Source of the DNA: an uncultured Collinsella sp.
GTDB taxonomy: Bacteria; Actinomycetota; Coriobacteriia; Coriobacteriales; Coriobacteriaceae
Direction of reading: 5' to 3'
NCBI GenBank assembly: GCA_900544865.1
Contig: UQXA01000001.1
Location: 62,001-126,000 of the forward strand
DNA length: 64,000 nt
Within the stretch, counting starts at the first letter, position 1. Each line of letters opens with the position of its first letter. Below the pieces are notes generated by a model that saw only the letters and a program-made list of their open reading frames with translations, was not told where the DNA came from and made no database searches. The position numbers and the translations under genes were made by a program. This document shows positions 52,910 through 59,834 of the stretch, one piece after another.

Positions 52910-53553
52910 TACGAGAACCGGCGCATCAAGCCGACGACTTTGCCCAAGATAACGGGATTCGTTGCATAGATAGGCTCCATGGTGTCATTCTCGGGTTGCA
53001 GGCGTACGCGTCCCTGCTCCTTGTAGAACGTCTTGACGGTCGCTGAACCATCAATCATGGCCACGACAATTTCGCCGTTCATGGCACTCTTTTGTTCACG
53101 GACGATGATGTAATCGCCATTGAAGATGCCGACATTGATCATTGAGCTCCCATGCACCTCAAGGATAAAGGAACCCTGATCGGTGGCGATTTCGGTCGGG
53201 ATAGTAAAAGTGTCTTCGATATTCTGCTCGGCCAGAATGGGAATCCCAGCCGCGACGCGACCAACGAGCGGTAGCGAGACCGTTCCGCGAGGTGCGGTGG
53301 GCTCGTCAGATTTAGAAATTGAGACCGAGGAACCGTCCTCGTTAAAGAGTTCCAGGGCGCGCGGTTTGGTGGCATCGCGCTTGAGCAGCCCGCGCGCCTC
53401 CAAGGCAGATAAGTGGGCGTGCACGGTGCTGGGGGAGGAAAGGCCCACGGCAGAAGCCATCTCGCGCACGCTGGGCGGATAACCCTTCTCCTGCTGATAT
53501 TCCTTGATGAAGTCGTAAATTTGCTGCTGACGCTTGGTAATTTTGCGAGCCAT
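52909..53553 (-). CDS. lexA: SOS repressor LexA
   Basis: Represses SOS genes and cleaves itself when RecA is active. 214 residues: N-terminal winged helix (about 1-70) with the recognition helix near SSPSTVHAHLSAL; self-cleavage site Ala102-Gly103 in GRVAAGIP; catalytic Ser137 (HGSSM) and Lys174 (ATVKTF). The start is the ATG preceded by GAGAGG; two longer in-frame starts lack a ribosome site. Three LexA boxes lie in the shared upstream region, indicating autorepression. Confidence 0.96.
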   Translation of the reverse strand: MARKITKRQQQIYDFIKEYQQEKGYPPSVREMASAVGLSSPSTVHAHLSALEARGLLKRDATKPRALELFNEDGSSVSISKSDEPTAPRGTVSLPLVGRVAAGIPILAEQNIEDTFTIPTEIATDQGSFILEVHGSSMINVGIFNGDYIIVREQKSAMNGEIVVAMIDGSATVKTFYKEQGRVRLQPENDTMEPIYATNPVILGKVVGLMRRFS

Positions 53554-53577
53554 CAGGGCATCCTCTCTACCCATGTC

Positions 53578-53645
53578 AAACAAATGTTCGAATTTTGCTT
53601 GACAGGAACAACTGTTCGAAGATAATAATAACCGAACATTCGTTC
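53578..53645. promoter_or_regulatory. Divergent SOS control region with three LexA boxes
   Basis: GAAC-N4-GTTC boxes lie at 53606-53617 and 53634-53645. A third with one mismatch (AAAC-N4-GTTC) is at 53578-53589. On the plus strand TTGACA (53599) and GATAAT (53621, 16-nt spacer) make a strong promoter with the central box inside the spacer, so LexA binding would silence the LysM gene. lexA itself reads the other way. Confidence 0.85.
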
Positions 53646-53713
53646 TCGCGCTAGACATTTTTGTCCGCGCGGCTTGATAAAACTGTTCTCAGCAAAACAC
53701 GCGAGAGGAGAAC

Positions 53714-54166
53714 ATGATGAACGCAACGAATATGGTCCAGGGAAACCTCGCCCTTAAGCTCGAGACGCCTGCGGAACCCACTTTTACGGTTGTCCAGGGT
53801 GGTCGCTCCGGCTTTCAGCCTTTGACCGTAAAGCCTGCTCGCAATCAGCAGGCTGCAGTCGCGCCGGCCCGCGTTGCCCTGAAGGTTCCGACGATTGTCG
53901 CCGTTGCCGTTGCATTTACGCTCTTCTTTGTCCTCGCTACGTCTGTCTTTAGCGCTCGTCACGCCGCGTATGCCGAGTCCGTTTCCAACGTTACCTATGA
54001 GACCATTCGCGTTCAGCCTGGTGATTCTCTTTGGTCGCTTGCCGAGGAATATCCAATCGAAGGCCTTTCCACGCAAGAGACTTCCGACATGATCCGTAAC
54101 GTCAATCATCTGGAGCATGGTTCGCTCGCCGCCGGTGCGCATCTTAAGGTTCCTGCTCGTTCGTAA
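53714..54166 (+). CDS. LysM membrane protein, likely SOS cell-division inhibitor (YneA-like)
   Basis: 150 residues: a cytoplasmic N-terminus of about 55 residues, one membrane helix (about 56-80, PTIVAVAVAFTLFFVLATSVF) and an outside LysM domain (ETIRVQPGDSLWSLAEEY ... HLKVPARS). It is divergent from lexA and has a LexA box inside its promoter. This is the layout of Bacillus lexA-yneA, whose product delays division during DNA damage; the N-terminal part is longer here. The function is inferred from architecture and position. AGAGGAG precedes the ATG. Confidence 0.78.
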   Translation: MMNATNMVQGNLALKLETPAEPTFTVVQGGRSGFQPLTVKPARNQQAAVAPARVALKVPTIVAVAVAFTLFFVLATSVFSARHAAYAESVSNVTYETIRVQPGDSLWSLAEEYPIEGLSTQETSDMIRNVNHLEHGSLAAGAHLKVPARS

Positions 54167-54217
54167 TCATTATCGCGCTGCGCATGGTACCCTTGTTATC
54201 GTTTAAGAGGAGGTACC

Positions 54218-54661
54218 ATGCGCTGTCCTAAATGCGGCAAGGCACATACCCGCGTCGTTGATTCCCGTATGCAGGAGTCAAATAACACCATTAAGCGCCG
54301 TCGCGAATGTTGCTCGTGTAACTACCGCTTTACAACGTTCGAGCGATGCGAAGATCCAATTGAGGTCATTAAGTCGGACGGAACTAAGCAGCGGTTCGAT
54401 CGCAATAAGCTGCTCGTCGGCTTGATGCGCGCCACCATCAAGCGTGATATCGACACTAAGAAGCTCAATGAGATTATCGACGATATCGAGGTCGAGCTGC
54501 GTTCTCGTACGCTGACGGCCGTCACGTCCCATGAGTTGGGTGACATGGTGCTCAAGCGCTTGGCCAAGATCGACAAGGTGGCGTACATCCGCTTTGCCTC
54601 GGTCTACCGCGATTTCAAAGACGTCGATGAGTTTCTGCAAGAGCTCGACAAGCTAAGGTGA
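54218..54661 (+). CDS. nrdR: Transcriptional repressor NrdR
   Basis: Represses ribonucleotide reductase genes when dATP is high. 147 residues: an N-terminal zinc ribbon (CPKCG ... CCSCNYRFTTFE) and an ATP-cone domain. AGAGGAGG precedes the ATG. No nrd genes or obvious NrdR boxes are seen nearby. It is followed 4 nt later by dut, joining dNTP control and dUTP removal. Confidence 0.96.
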   Translation: MRCPKCGKAHTRVVDSRMQESNNTIKRRRECCSCNYRFTTFERCEDPIEVIKSDGTKQRFDRNKLLVGLMRATIKRDIDTKKLNEIIDDIEVELRSRTLTAVTSHELGDMVLKRLAKIDKVAYIRFASVYRDFKDVDEFLQELDKLR

Positions 54662-54665
54662 TTCC

Positions 54666-55109
54666 ATGTCCAACATTACCCTCAACATAAAGCGTCTCGA
54701 TCCCACCGTCGAGCTTCCCAAATACGCCCATCCCACCGATGCCGGCTTGGATCTGCGCTCCAACGAGGACTGCGTCCTGAAGCCCTTCGAACGCCGTCTG
54801 GTCTCTACCGGGCTGGCCATCGCCCTGCCCGATGGCTACGCCGGCTTCGTCCAGCCCCGCAGCGGCTTGGCCATCAAGCAGGGCCTGTCTATAGTCAACA
54901 CGCCAGGCCTCATCGACGCCCACTACCGAGGAGAACTCAAGGTTATCCTCATCAACCTGGATCCTTCCAACAACATCAAAATCAACAAAGGCGACCGCAT
55001 AGCCCAACTTGTCATCCAAGAAGTCCCCACGGTCAACCTCGTAGAAGTAGAAGAACTAGACGAAACCGACCGAGGCAACGGAGGCTTCGGCTCCAGCGGC
55101 GTCGCTTAA
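54666..55109 (+). CDS. dut: dUTP diphosphatase (trimeric dUTPase)
   Basis: Hydrolyses dUTP to dUMP, keeping uracil out of DNA. 147 residues with the five family motifs: DAGLDLRS, PRSGLA, LIDAHYRGEL, the GDRIAQLV region and RGNGGFGSSG. Motif 3 has His where Gly or Asp is usual before YRG. From about 54950 the codon use shifts to GAA, CGA, GGA, CTA and ATA, unlike the GAG/CGT/GGC style of the neighbours. This may reflect transfer or local recombination. Confidence 0.93.
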   Translation: MSNITLNIKRLDPTVELPKYAHPTDAGLDLRSNEDCVLKPFERRLVSTGLAIALPDGYAGFVQPRSGLAIKQGLSIVNTPGLIDAHYRGELKVILINLDPSNNIKINKGDRIAQLVIQEVPTVNLVEVEELDETDRGNGGFGSSGVA

Positions 55110-55129
55110 TCATTTTCAAGATGTAGGGT

Positions 55130-55235
55130 TGGCCTCTCACCCGGGGCCCACACATATCATCCCGTGCTCAAACATTCTCGCTACGCTGCGAAACTGCGCG
55201 CGGGACGATATGTGTGGGCCCCGGGTGAGAGGCCA
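55130..55235 (-). repeat. Palindromic element 1 with conserved core
   Basis: 35-nt arms (55130-55164 and 55201-55235) pair with a single mismatch on the plus strand, which is a G-U pair in the minus-strand RNA. The 36-nt loop (55165-55200) is the reverse complement of the loop of element 2, with one difference. No U-tract follows, so it is not an ordinary terminator. Confidence 0.85.
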
Positions 55236-55332
55236 CATACTTGAATATGTATTTCGACTTGTGCGGTGGGCCTCATCAATATAATTACGATTTGCTTGTT
55301 GTTCTTACTCTCAATTAGCTGGATTACATCCT

Positions 55333-55443
55333 TGCAAATCCTAACCGGAAATGTGTTTTAGATTCTAGTTAGCCGACGCGATAAAGGGACACCTCCTTTG
55401 TCGCGTCGGCTTACTGTATTTATACTTTCCGGTTTTGCTTTGC
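55333..55443. other. Nested hairpin structure in the dut-glycosyltransferase gap
   Basis: An inner 17-bp hairpin (55371-55387 with 55395-55411, one G-U pair) is enclosed by AACCGGAAA (55343-55351) with TTTCCGGTT (55426-55434) and again by TGCAAA (55333-55338) with TTTGCA (55438-55443). It is possibly a structured RNA or a double terminator. The remaining stretches 55236-55332 and 55444-55491 are AT-rich with no recognised feature. Confidence 0.6.
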
Positions 55444-55491
55444 AGGTTCTAGTGTTGGGGATTCTGTTATAGCTGCTAGTACGTAAACGTA

Positions 55492-55595
55492 GCTGCGCAG
55501 TGGGAGCCGCCCATATATCGTTCCACGCGCAGTTTCGCAGCGCAGCGAGAATGTTTGAGCATGGAATGATATATGGGCGGCTCCCACTGAGCAGC
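55492..55595 (+). repeat. Palindromic element 2 with conserved core, inverted to element 1
   Basis: Arms 55498-55525 and 55562-55589 pair along 28 bp including one G-U, and extend to 34 bp with one mismatch. The loop 55526-55561 equals the reverse complement of the element 1 loop in 35 of 36 positions. The distal arms differ from element 1 yet remain complementary to each other. Confidence 0.85.
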
Positions 55596-55605
55596 GGACT
55601 TTCGT

Positions 55606-56907
55606 CTACCTGATATGAGCAGGTTTTCCGCCCCAGTAGAAGCGGCAGAAGGCTCGTTTGCGCTTTTGGGGTTTGCCTACGAGCTCCATGGTTGCGATGG
55701 CGATGTCCTCCGCTGCGCGTGGACGGCGTAGGACATCGCCGTTGATGAGTAGCGCTTTGAGCGATTCAGGGTGGTCGTGCAGGTGACGAAGCGTCACGAT
55801 GAGCTCTCGTGCCGTGGTGACGTGCATGCTGGCGCCCATGCCGGTGAGCATCGTGGTGTTGGCCTTTTCTTGACCGTATGATTTGCCCAGCAGGATCATC
55901 GGCAGATGTGCGCATAGGCACTCGGTGACCGTGAGTCCGCCCGATTTGAGGATTGCCAGGTCGCAGCCGTGCATGAGGGCCGCCATGTCGTCCACGTAGT
56001 CCAGAACCGTGACGTTTTCGAGCTTCATGGCGACGAAGAGCGTCTTCAGCCGGGTGGCATACTCCACGTCTTTACCGGGCAAAAAGACAAAGTGCATGTC
56101 CTCAAAGCCGCGTAAGAAGGGGAGCGTGTGGTCCATCGCGGCGCGGAAACGCACGTATGGTTGGGGCAAACTGGCGCCGGCCATCACCAATACGACGGTT
56201 TTGTCTATGGGGAGATTGAACTTGCTGAGCTCATCTTCGCGTTTGTAATCTGAATCGAAACCGGCTCGGATGGGGATGCCCGTTATGCGGATCTTTGACT
56301 CGGGAACCTTGCGCGGGCGCAGCGTTTCGGCCATAAACTCGTTGGCTACACAGAATAGGTCGGTGTCCTTGTGGGGCCAAAAGCCTTCGACTTCGTAATC
56401 GGTCGGCACACAGATGACCGGGTAATCGATACCCGTAATTACGCGGGCGCCCACGGCAACATTGGCTGCTGTGATGTGCGTTGCGACCACGGCTATAGGC
56501 CTGCGGCGACGAATATATTCGTTGAAGGCGGGGAACATAATACGCGACCATGCCGTGCCGCCACCCCAGAGAAGATGTCCCGTAAGCGTATATCGCCAGG
56601 TCAGGTCGTAAATGGGGCGTGTGGCTCCCGTAAAAGAAGCCGCGGTCTTATTGCCGTCGAATTTAATACGTCCAAAATCAAGGATATCGAGCACTTCAAT
56701 TTCAATATCCTCAGGGATTCCCTTGGTGCCGCGGATAAGATCAAATGCTTGTGCAATCGCGTTGGCGGCGGCTTTGTGGCCCGATCCAACCGATGCGTGC
56801 ACAATGGTTACTAGGGGTTTTTGTGCAGGTGAAACGGTCATTTGCTCCGGTTGGGGAGTGGCTTGCATGGGCAGGGGAGCGCTATTGCTCATCTGCGTTT
56901 GATCCAT
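55606..56907 (-). CDS. MGDG synthase/UgtP-type glycosyltransferase
   Basis: A GT28-family enzyme that probably transfers a sugar from a UDP-sugar to diacylglycerol for glycolipids or lipoteichoic acid anchors. 433 residues: HASVGSGHKAAANAI near the N-terminus is the MGDG synthase loop, and the C-terminal half has the donor-binding region (KSGGLTVTECL, LGKSYGQEKANT). The start at 56907 follows GGGGAG; an in-frame extension to 57036 has none. The donor and acceptor are inferred from the family only. It is divergent from trxB. Confidence 0.82.
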   Translation of the reverse strand: MDQTQMSNSAPLPMQATPQPEQMTVSPAQKPLVTIVHASVGSGHKAAANAIAQAFDLIRGTKGIPEDIEIEVLDILDFGRIKFDGNKTAASFTGATRPIYDLTWRYTLTGHLLWGGGTAWSRIMFPAFNEYIRRRRPIAVVATHITAANVAVGARVITGIDYPVICVPTDYEVEGFWPHKDTDLFCVANEFMAETLRPRKVPESKIRITGIPIRAGFDSDYKREDELSKFNLPIDKTVVLVMAGASLPQPYVRFRAAMDHTLPFLRGFEDMHFVFLPGKDVEYATRLKTLFVAMKLENVTVLDYVDDMAALMHGCDLAILKSGGLTVTECLCAHLPMILLGKSYGQEKANTTMLTGMGASMHVTTARELIVTLRHLHDHPESLKALLINGDVLRRPRAAEDIAIATMELVGKPQKRKRAFCRFYWGGKPAHIR

Positions 56908-57024
56908 CGATAACTCCCCTTCAGCTTTGTTACGCGATTTATCATTGTAGTGCATGAGTGTCATGTTCACGTAAATTTGGGTATGAGCGCAAAGAACGCC
57001 AATCTTTCGACAGGAGGTCTCTTC

Positions 57025-57963
57025 ATGACTACCCATCAGCCGATCGATGTTGCGATTATCGGTGGCGGCCCTGCGGGCTATGCTGCGGCCATTTATGCGG
57101 CGCGCTCCAACCTAACGACGACCGTGATTGAACAGGGCATGTCGGGAGGGCAGATCGCCACGACCAATGAAGTCGAGAACTATCCGGGCATTCCGCTCTT
57201 GAGTGGCGCCGAACTCGGTGAGCGTTTTCAGCAGCATGCAGAGGGCCTGGGAGCACAGGTTACATGGAGCATGGTTACGGGTATCGATTACGATGCCGAT
57301 GCAGCGCTGTTTACGGTGCATCACGATTTGGGCGATACGTCGGCCTCGAGCGTTATCGCTTGCATGGGTGCCACGCCGCGATCTGCTGGTTTTGTTGGCG
57401 AGGATGCGTATCGCGGTCGCGGCGTTTCGTATTGCGCGACGTGCGACGGCATGTTCTTTCGCGGCAAGCAGGTTTTTGTCATCGGCGGCGGCAATGCTGC
57501 CTGCGAGGAAGCTCTGTTCTTGTCAGAAATCGCCAGCAGCGTGACCATCGTTTTGCGCCGCGATCAGTTCCGTGCCCCCGATGGTGTGGTTCAAAAAGTT
57601 CTTGCAAAAGATAATATTTCAGTTAGGTACCAAACTAGTATTGTCGAGCTCTCGGGCGAAGCCATGCCAACGACGATTACCTTTAAGGACAATGCATCCG
57701 GGGAAACTCACACCGAGTCATTTGTCCCTGGCTCGTTTGGTATCTTTGTCTTTACCGGAACGCAGCCCCATTCCGAGCTCGTTGAGCATCTAGTCGATCT
57801 GGCGCCGGACGGCGGTATTGTTACTGATGATTCCATGGCGACCCGCACGCCAGGTCTATTTGCCGCTGGCGACATCCGTTCCAAGCGTTTACGCCAGGTT
57901 GTGACTGCCGTTTCTGATGGAGCCATAGCGGCAACGAGCGTATACGCGTTTCTCCGTGGATAA
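57025..57963 (+). CDS. trxB: Thioredoxin reductase
   Basis: An NADPH-dependent flavoenzyme reducing thioredoxin. 312 residues. FAD motif GGGPAGYAAAIYAARS, redox-active CATC in SYCATCDGMF, nucleotide motif GGGNAACEEALFL and the C-terminal FAD motif in TRTPGLFAAGDIRS. ACAGGAGG precedes the ATG. The in-frame upstream extension is not used. A terminator follows. Thioredoxin itself is not in the window. Confidence 0.95.
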   Translation: MTTHQPIDVAIIGGGPAGYAAAIYAARSNLTTTVIEQGMSGGQIATTNEVENYPGIPLLSGAELGERFQQHAEGLGAQVTWSMVTGIDYDADAALFTVHHDLGDTSASSVIACMGATPRSAGFVGEDAYRGRGVSYCATCDGMFFRGKQVFVIGGGNAACEEALFLSEIASSVTIVLRRDQFRAPDGVVQKVLAKDNISVRYQTSIVELSGEAMPTTITFKDNASGETHTESFVPGSFGIFVFTGTQPHSELVEHLVDLAPDGGIVTDDSMATRTPGLFAAGDIRSKRLRQVVTAVSDGAIAATSVYAFLRG

Positions 57964-58006
57964 GTACGATAATATATCTTATGTAAGGTTGCTATCTTTA
58001 AAACAA

Positions 58007-58047
58007 AGTGGTTGGACGGTGCATCAATGTGCTGTCCAACCACTTTT
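58007..58047 (+). terminator. Terminator of trxB
   Basis: GTGGTTGGAC pairs with GTCCAACCAC, followed by TTTTACTTT. Confidence 0.88.
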
Positions 58048-58055
58048 ACTTTCCT

Positions 58056-58082
58056 GCTATATAGTATGCAAAACTAGATAAC
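58056..58082 (+). promoter_or_regulatory. Operator-like palindrome before the DUF1836 gene
   Basis: GCTATATAGT-ATGCAAA-ACTAGATAAC, an imperfect 27-nt palindrome, matches the site upstream of degV (59730-59756) at 24 of 27 positions. A possible -10 (TACAAT, 58089-58094) follows. Confidence 0.7.
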
Positions 58083-58118
58083 CTAGAATACAATATAGCT
58101 AATGAACGGAGGATCCTT

Positions 58119-58730
58119 ATGAACCACGCCAAACGCGTTATCCCGATGTCCGATTCGTCGGTCAGCATTAAGCCTGAGGATATTCAGCCCACTGTGCTGC
58201 CCGATGCATTTATTCAGTCCGATATCGTGCGCAAACTCAATACGTTGAGTCTGCCGCGCTATAACCAGTTGCCCAATGTGACGCTCTACCGCGACCAGGT
58301 CATTGAGTACGTTGCGCTGTGGATGGAGCCGCTGTCCATCTGCGTTGAGCAGCCTGTCATTACGCCATCGATGATCAATAACTACGTAAAGGTCGGCTTG
58401 GTGCCTGCTCCGGTCAAAAAACAATATGGCCGCGAGCAGATTGCCCGCCTGATCGCTATCTGCATCTTTAAGCAGGTGCTACCTATTGCTGCGGTGCAGG
58501 CACTCTTTAACATTCAACGTTTGAGCTACGATGCCCCGACGGCCTTCGATTATGTGGTCGATCAGCTTGAGGCATCGATTCGGTCGGCGTTTTCTGTCGA
58601 GCAGACACCGGTTCCCGATACGGCGCGTCAGGTAACGCGTGAGTCGCTGCTTGTGCGCAGCGCGGTTTCATCCTTTGTTTCGAAGGCTTACTTGATGAGC
58701 TATCTCAAGTTCAACGGGTTTAATAGCTAG
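58119..58730 (+). CDS. DUF1836 family putative transcription regulator
   Basis: 203 residues. The central part has a MerR-like helix-turn-helix: ITPSMINNYVKVGLVPAP (81-98) followed by KKQYGREQIARLIAICIFKQ, as in the DUF1836 family, whose members are presumed DNA-binding. No effector domain is recognisable in the C-terminal half. ACGGAGG precedes the ATG. A palindrome in its promoter is shared with the convergent degV gene, which suggests it controls both itself and degV. That is an inference from the sites. Confidence 0.82.
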   Translation: MNHAKRVIPMSDSSVSIKPEDIQPTVLPDAFIQSDIVRKLNTLSLPRYNQLPNVTLYRDQVIEYVALWMEPLSICVEQPVITPSMINNYVKVGLVPAPVKKQYGREQIARLIAICIFKQVLPIAAVQALFNIQRLSYDAPTAFDYVVDQLEASIRSAFSVEQTPVPDTARQVTRESLLVRSAVSSFVSKAYLMSYLKFNGFNS

Positions 58731-58743
58731 CCGACGTATAAAA

Positions 58744-58790
58744 CGGGCGGGACAAAGAGCCATCTGTCGCTTTGTCCCGCCCGTATTTTT
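58744..58790. terminator. Bidirectional terminator between DUF1836 and degV
   Basis: A perfect 14-bp stem, CGGGCGGGACAAAG with CTTTGTCCCGCCCG, has TATTTTT on the plus side and GTTTTATA on the minus side. Confidence 0.9.
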
Positions 58791-58803
58791 GCTTGGTTGG
58801 ACT

Positions 58804-59670
58804 TTATTTGCCCGAAGCTAAGCCCATGCCGTAGCCGATGATGAGGCCGTGCATCTCGGCGTAATAGGAATCCAGGCCGTTGCAGGGCATGATGATGGTC
58901 TTGGAGCCGGGCCAATGCTCGACTATGCGGTCAGTAAGCGCCTGTGCTCCAGCTTCGTTCTCAACGTGATCGATGATGACCTCGCCGCCGGCAAAACCCT
59001 CGGCTTCCATGGTATCGATAATCTTGTTGAGCATCTTCTTTTCGCCTCGCGTGTGCCCCACGAGTTCGATTTTACCGGCCTCACTCGCCGTGCCCAAAAT
59101 GCGGATATTGAGCTTGTTGGCAATGACGCCGGCTGCCTTAGGGATACGTCCGGCTTTGGCGAGGTTTTCGTAATTGCACAAGCTGAAGAGGATTTTGCTG
59201 TTCTGCTCAAGGCTATCGAAGTATGCGCAAGCGTCCTCGAATGAGACATCCGGGTTGCTTGCAAGATAGCGGTCGAACAGCAAGAAAATGAGGTCCATTT
59301 TGCCACCAGCTGCGCGTGAATTGACTAGATGAATCTGTCGGTCGGGCTCCTCGGCAAGAACCATATCGCGAGCCGTGGCTGCCGCGTTGTAGCTGCCCGA
59401 CACGCCCTCAGAGATCGGCATGCAGATGGTCTTGTCTGCCAATTTGAAGAGCTCGGCCCACTCCCCTACGCTGGGACAAGCGCTCGAAGAAGCGTTCGTC
59501 TCCGCCTGAACAGCGCAGTTGAGCTCATGCACATCGAGCGAAAGGTCATCGACGAATTCACGCTCCCCCACTCGAATTTTGAGGGGAGCAAATGCAAAGG
59601 TGGTATGGGGCGCGGTCGGTTGCCAATCGCGGAGGTTGCAGCTTGAATCGGAGATAAGTGCCCAGCTCAT
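58804..59670 (-). CDS. degV: DegV family fatty-acid-binding protein
   Basis: DegV/FakB-like protein that binds one fatty acid; in Firmicutes FakB presents it to the kinase FakA. 288 residues with family landmarks SDSSCNL, SSSACPSVGEW, ISEGVSGSYNAA, NSRAAG and a C-terminal domain ending GYGMG. AAAGGACC precedes the ATG. A -10 (TATAAT) is at 59697-59702 and a 33-nt perfect palindrome lies above it. fakA is not in the window. Confidence 0.92.
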   Translation of the reverse strand: MSWALISDSSCNLRDWQPTAPHTTFAFAPLKIRVGEREFVDDLSLDVHELNCAVQAETNASSSACPSVGEWAELFKLADKTICMPISEGVSGSYNAAATARDMVLAEEPDRQIHLVNSRAAGGKMDLIFLLFDRYLASNPDVSFEDACAYFDSLEQNSKILFSLCNYENLAKAGRIPKAAGVIANKLNIRILGTASEAGKIELVGHTRGEKKMLNKIIDTMEAEGFAGGEVIIDHVENEAGAQALTDRIVEHWPGSKTIIMPCNGLDSYYAEMHGLIIGYGMGLASGK

Positions 59671-59696
59671 AGAGGGTCCTTTCTAATTGTTCTTCA

Positions 59697-59702
59697 TCAA
59701 TT
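59697..59702 (-). promoter_or_regulatory. -10 element of degV
   Basis: TATAAT on the minus strand, 27 nt before the start codon. There is no good -35, and the palindrome at 59727-59759 lies where an upstream regulator would act. Confidence 0.55.
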
Positions 59703-59726
59703 ATAGCTTTCTTTCTGACCGATTGG

Positions 59727-59759
59727 GCTGCTATCTAGTATTCAAAACTAGATAGCAGC
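59727..59759 (-). promoter_or_regulatory. Operator-like perfect palindrome upstream of degV
   Basis: GCTGCTATCTAGT-7 nt-ACTAGATAGCAGC is a perfect 13-bp inverted repeat. Its inner 27 nt match the DUF1836 promoter site at 24 positions. No U-tract follows on either strand, so it is not a terminator. Confidence 0.75.
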
Positions 59760-59770
59760 TTGCATTAAAG

Positions 59771-59811
59771 ACAAAAGAATGGACCCCATGGCTCAAAGCC
59801 ACGAGGTCCAT
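59771..59811 (-). terminator. Terminator of the NlpC/P60 gene
   Basis: On the minus strand ATGGACC and GGTCCAT close a hairpin with an inner GTGGC/GCCAT stem, followed by TCTTTTG. Confidence 0.75.
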
Positions 59812-59834
59812 ATCCGTTTGCTTTATCTGAATAC

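Noticed and set aside
55130..55235. CRISPR repeat or ordinary terminator
   Set aside because: There are only two copies, inverted, with no spacer array, and no U-tract follows the stem.
59727..59759. Terminator for the NlpC/P60 gene
   Set aside because: No U-tract follows on either strand, a better terminator lies at 59771-59811, and the sequence recurs before the DUF1836 gene.
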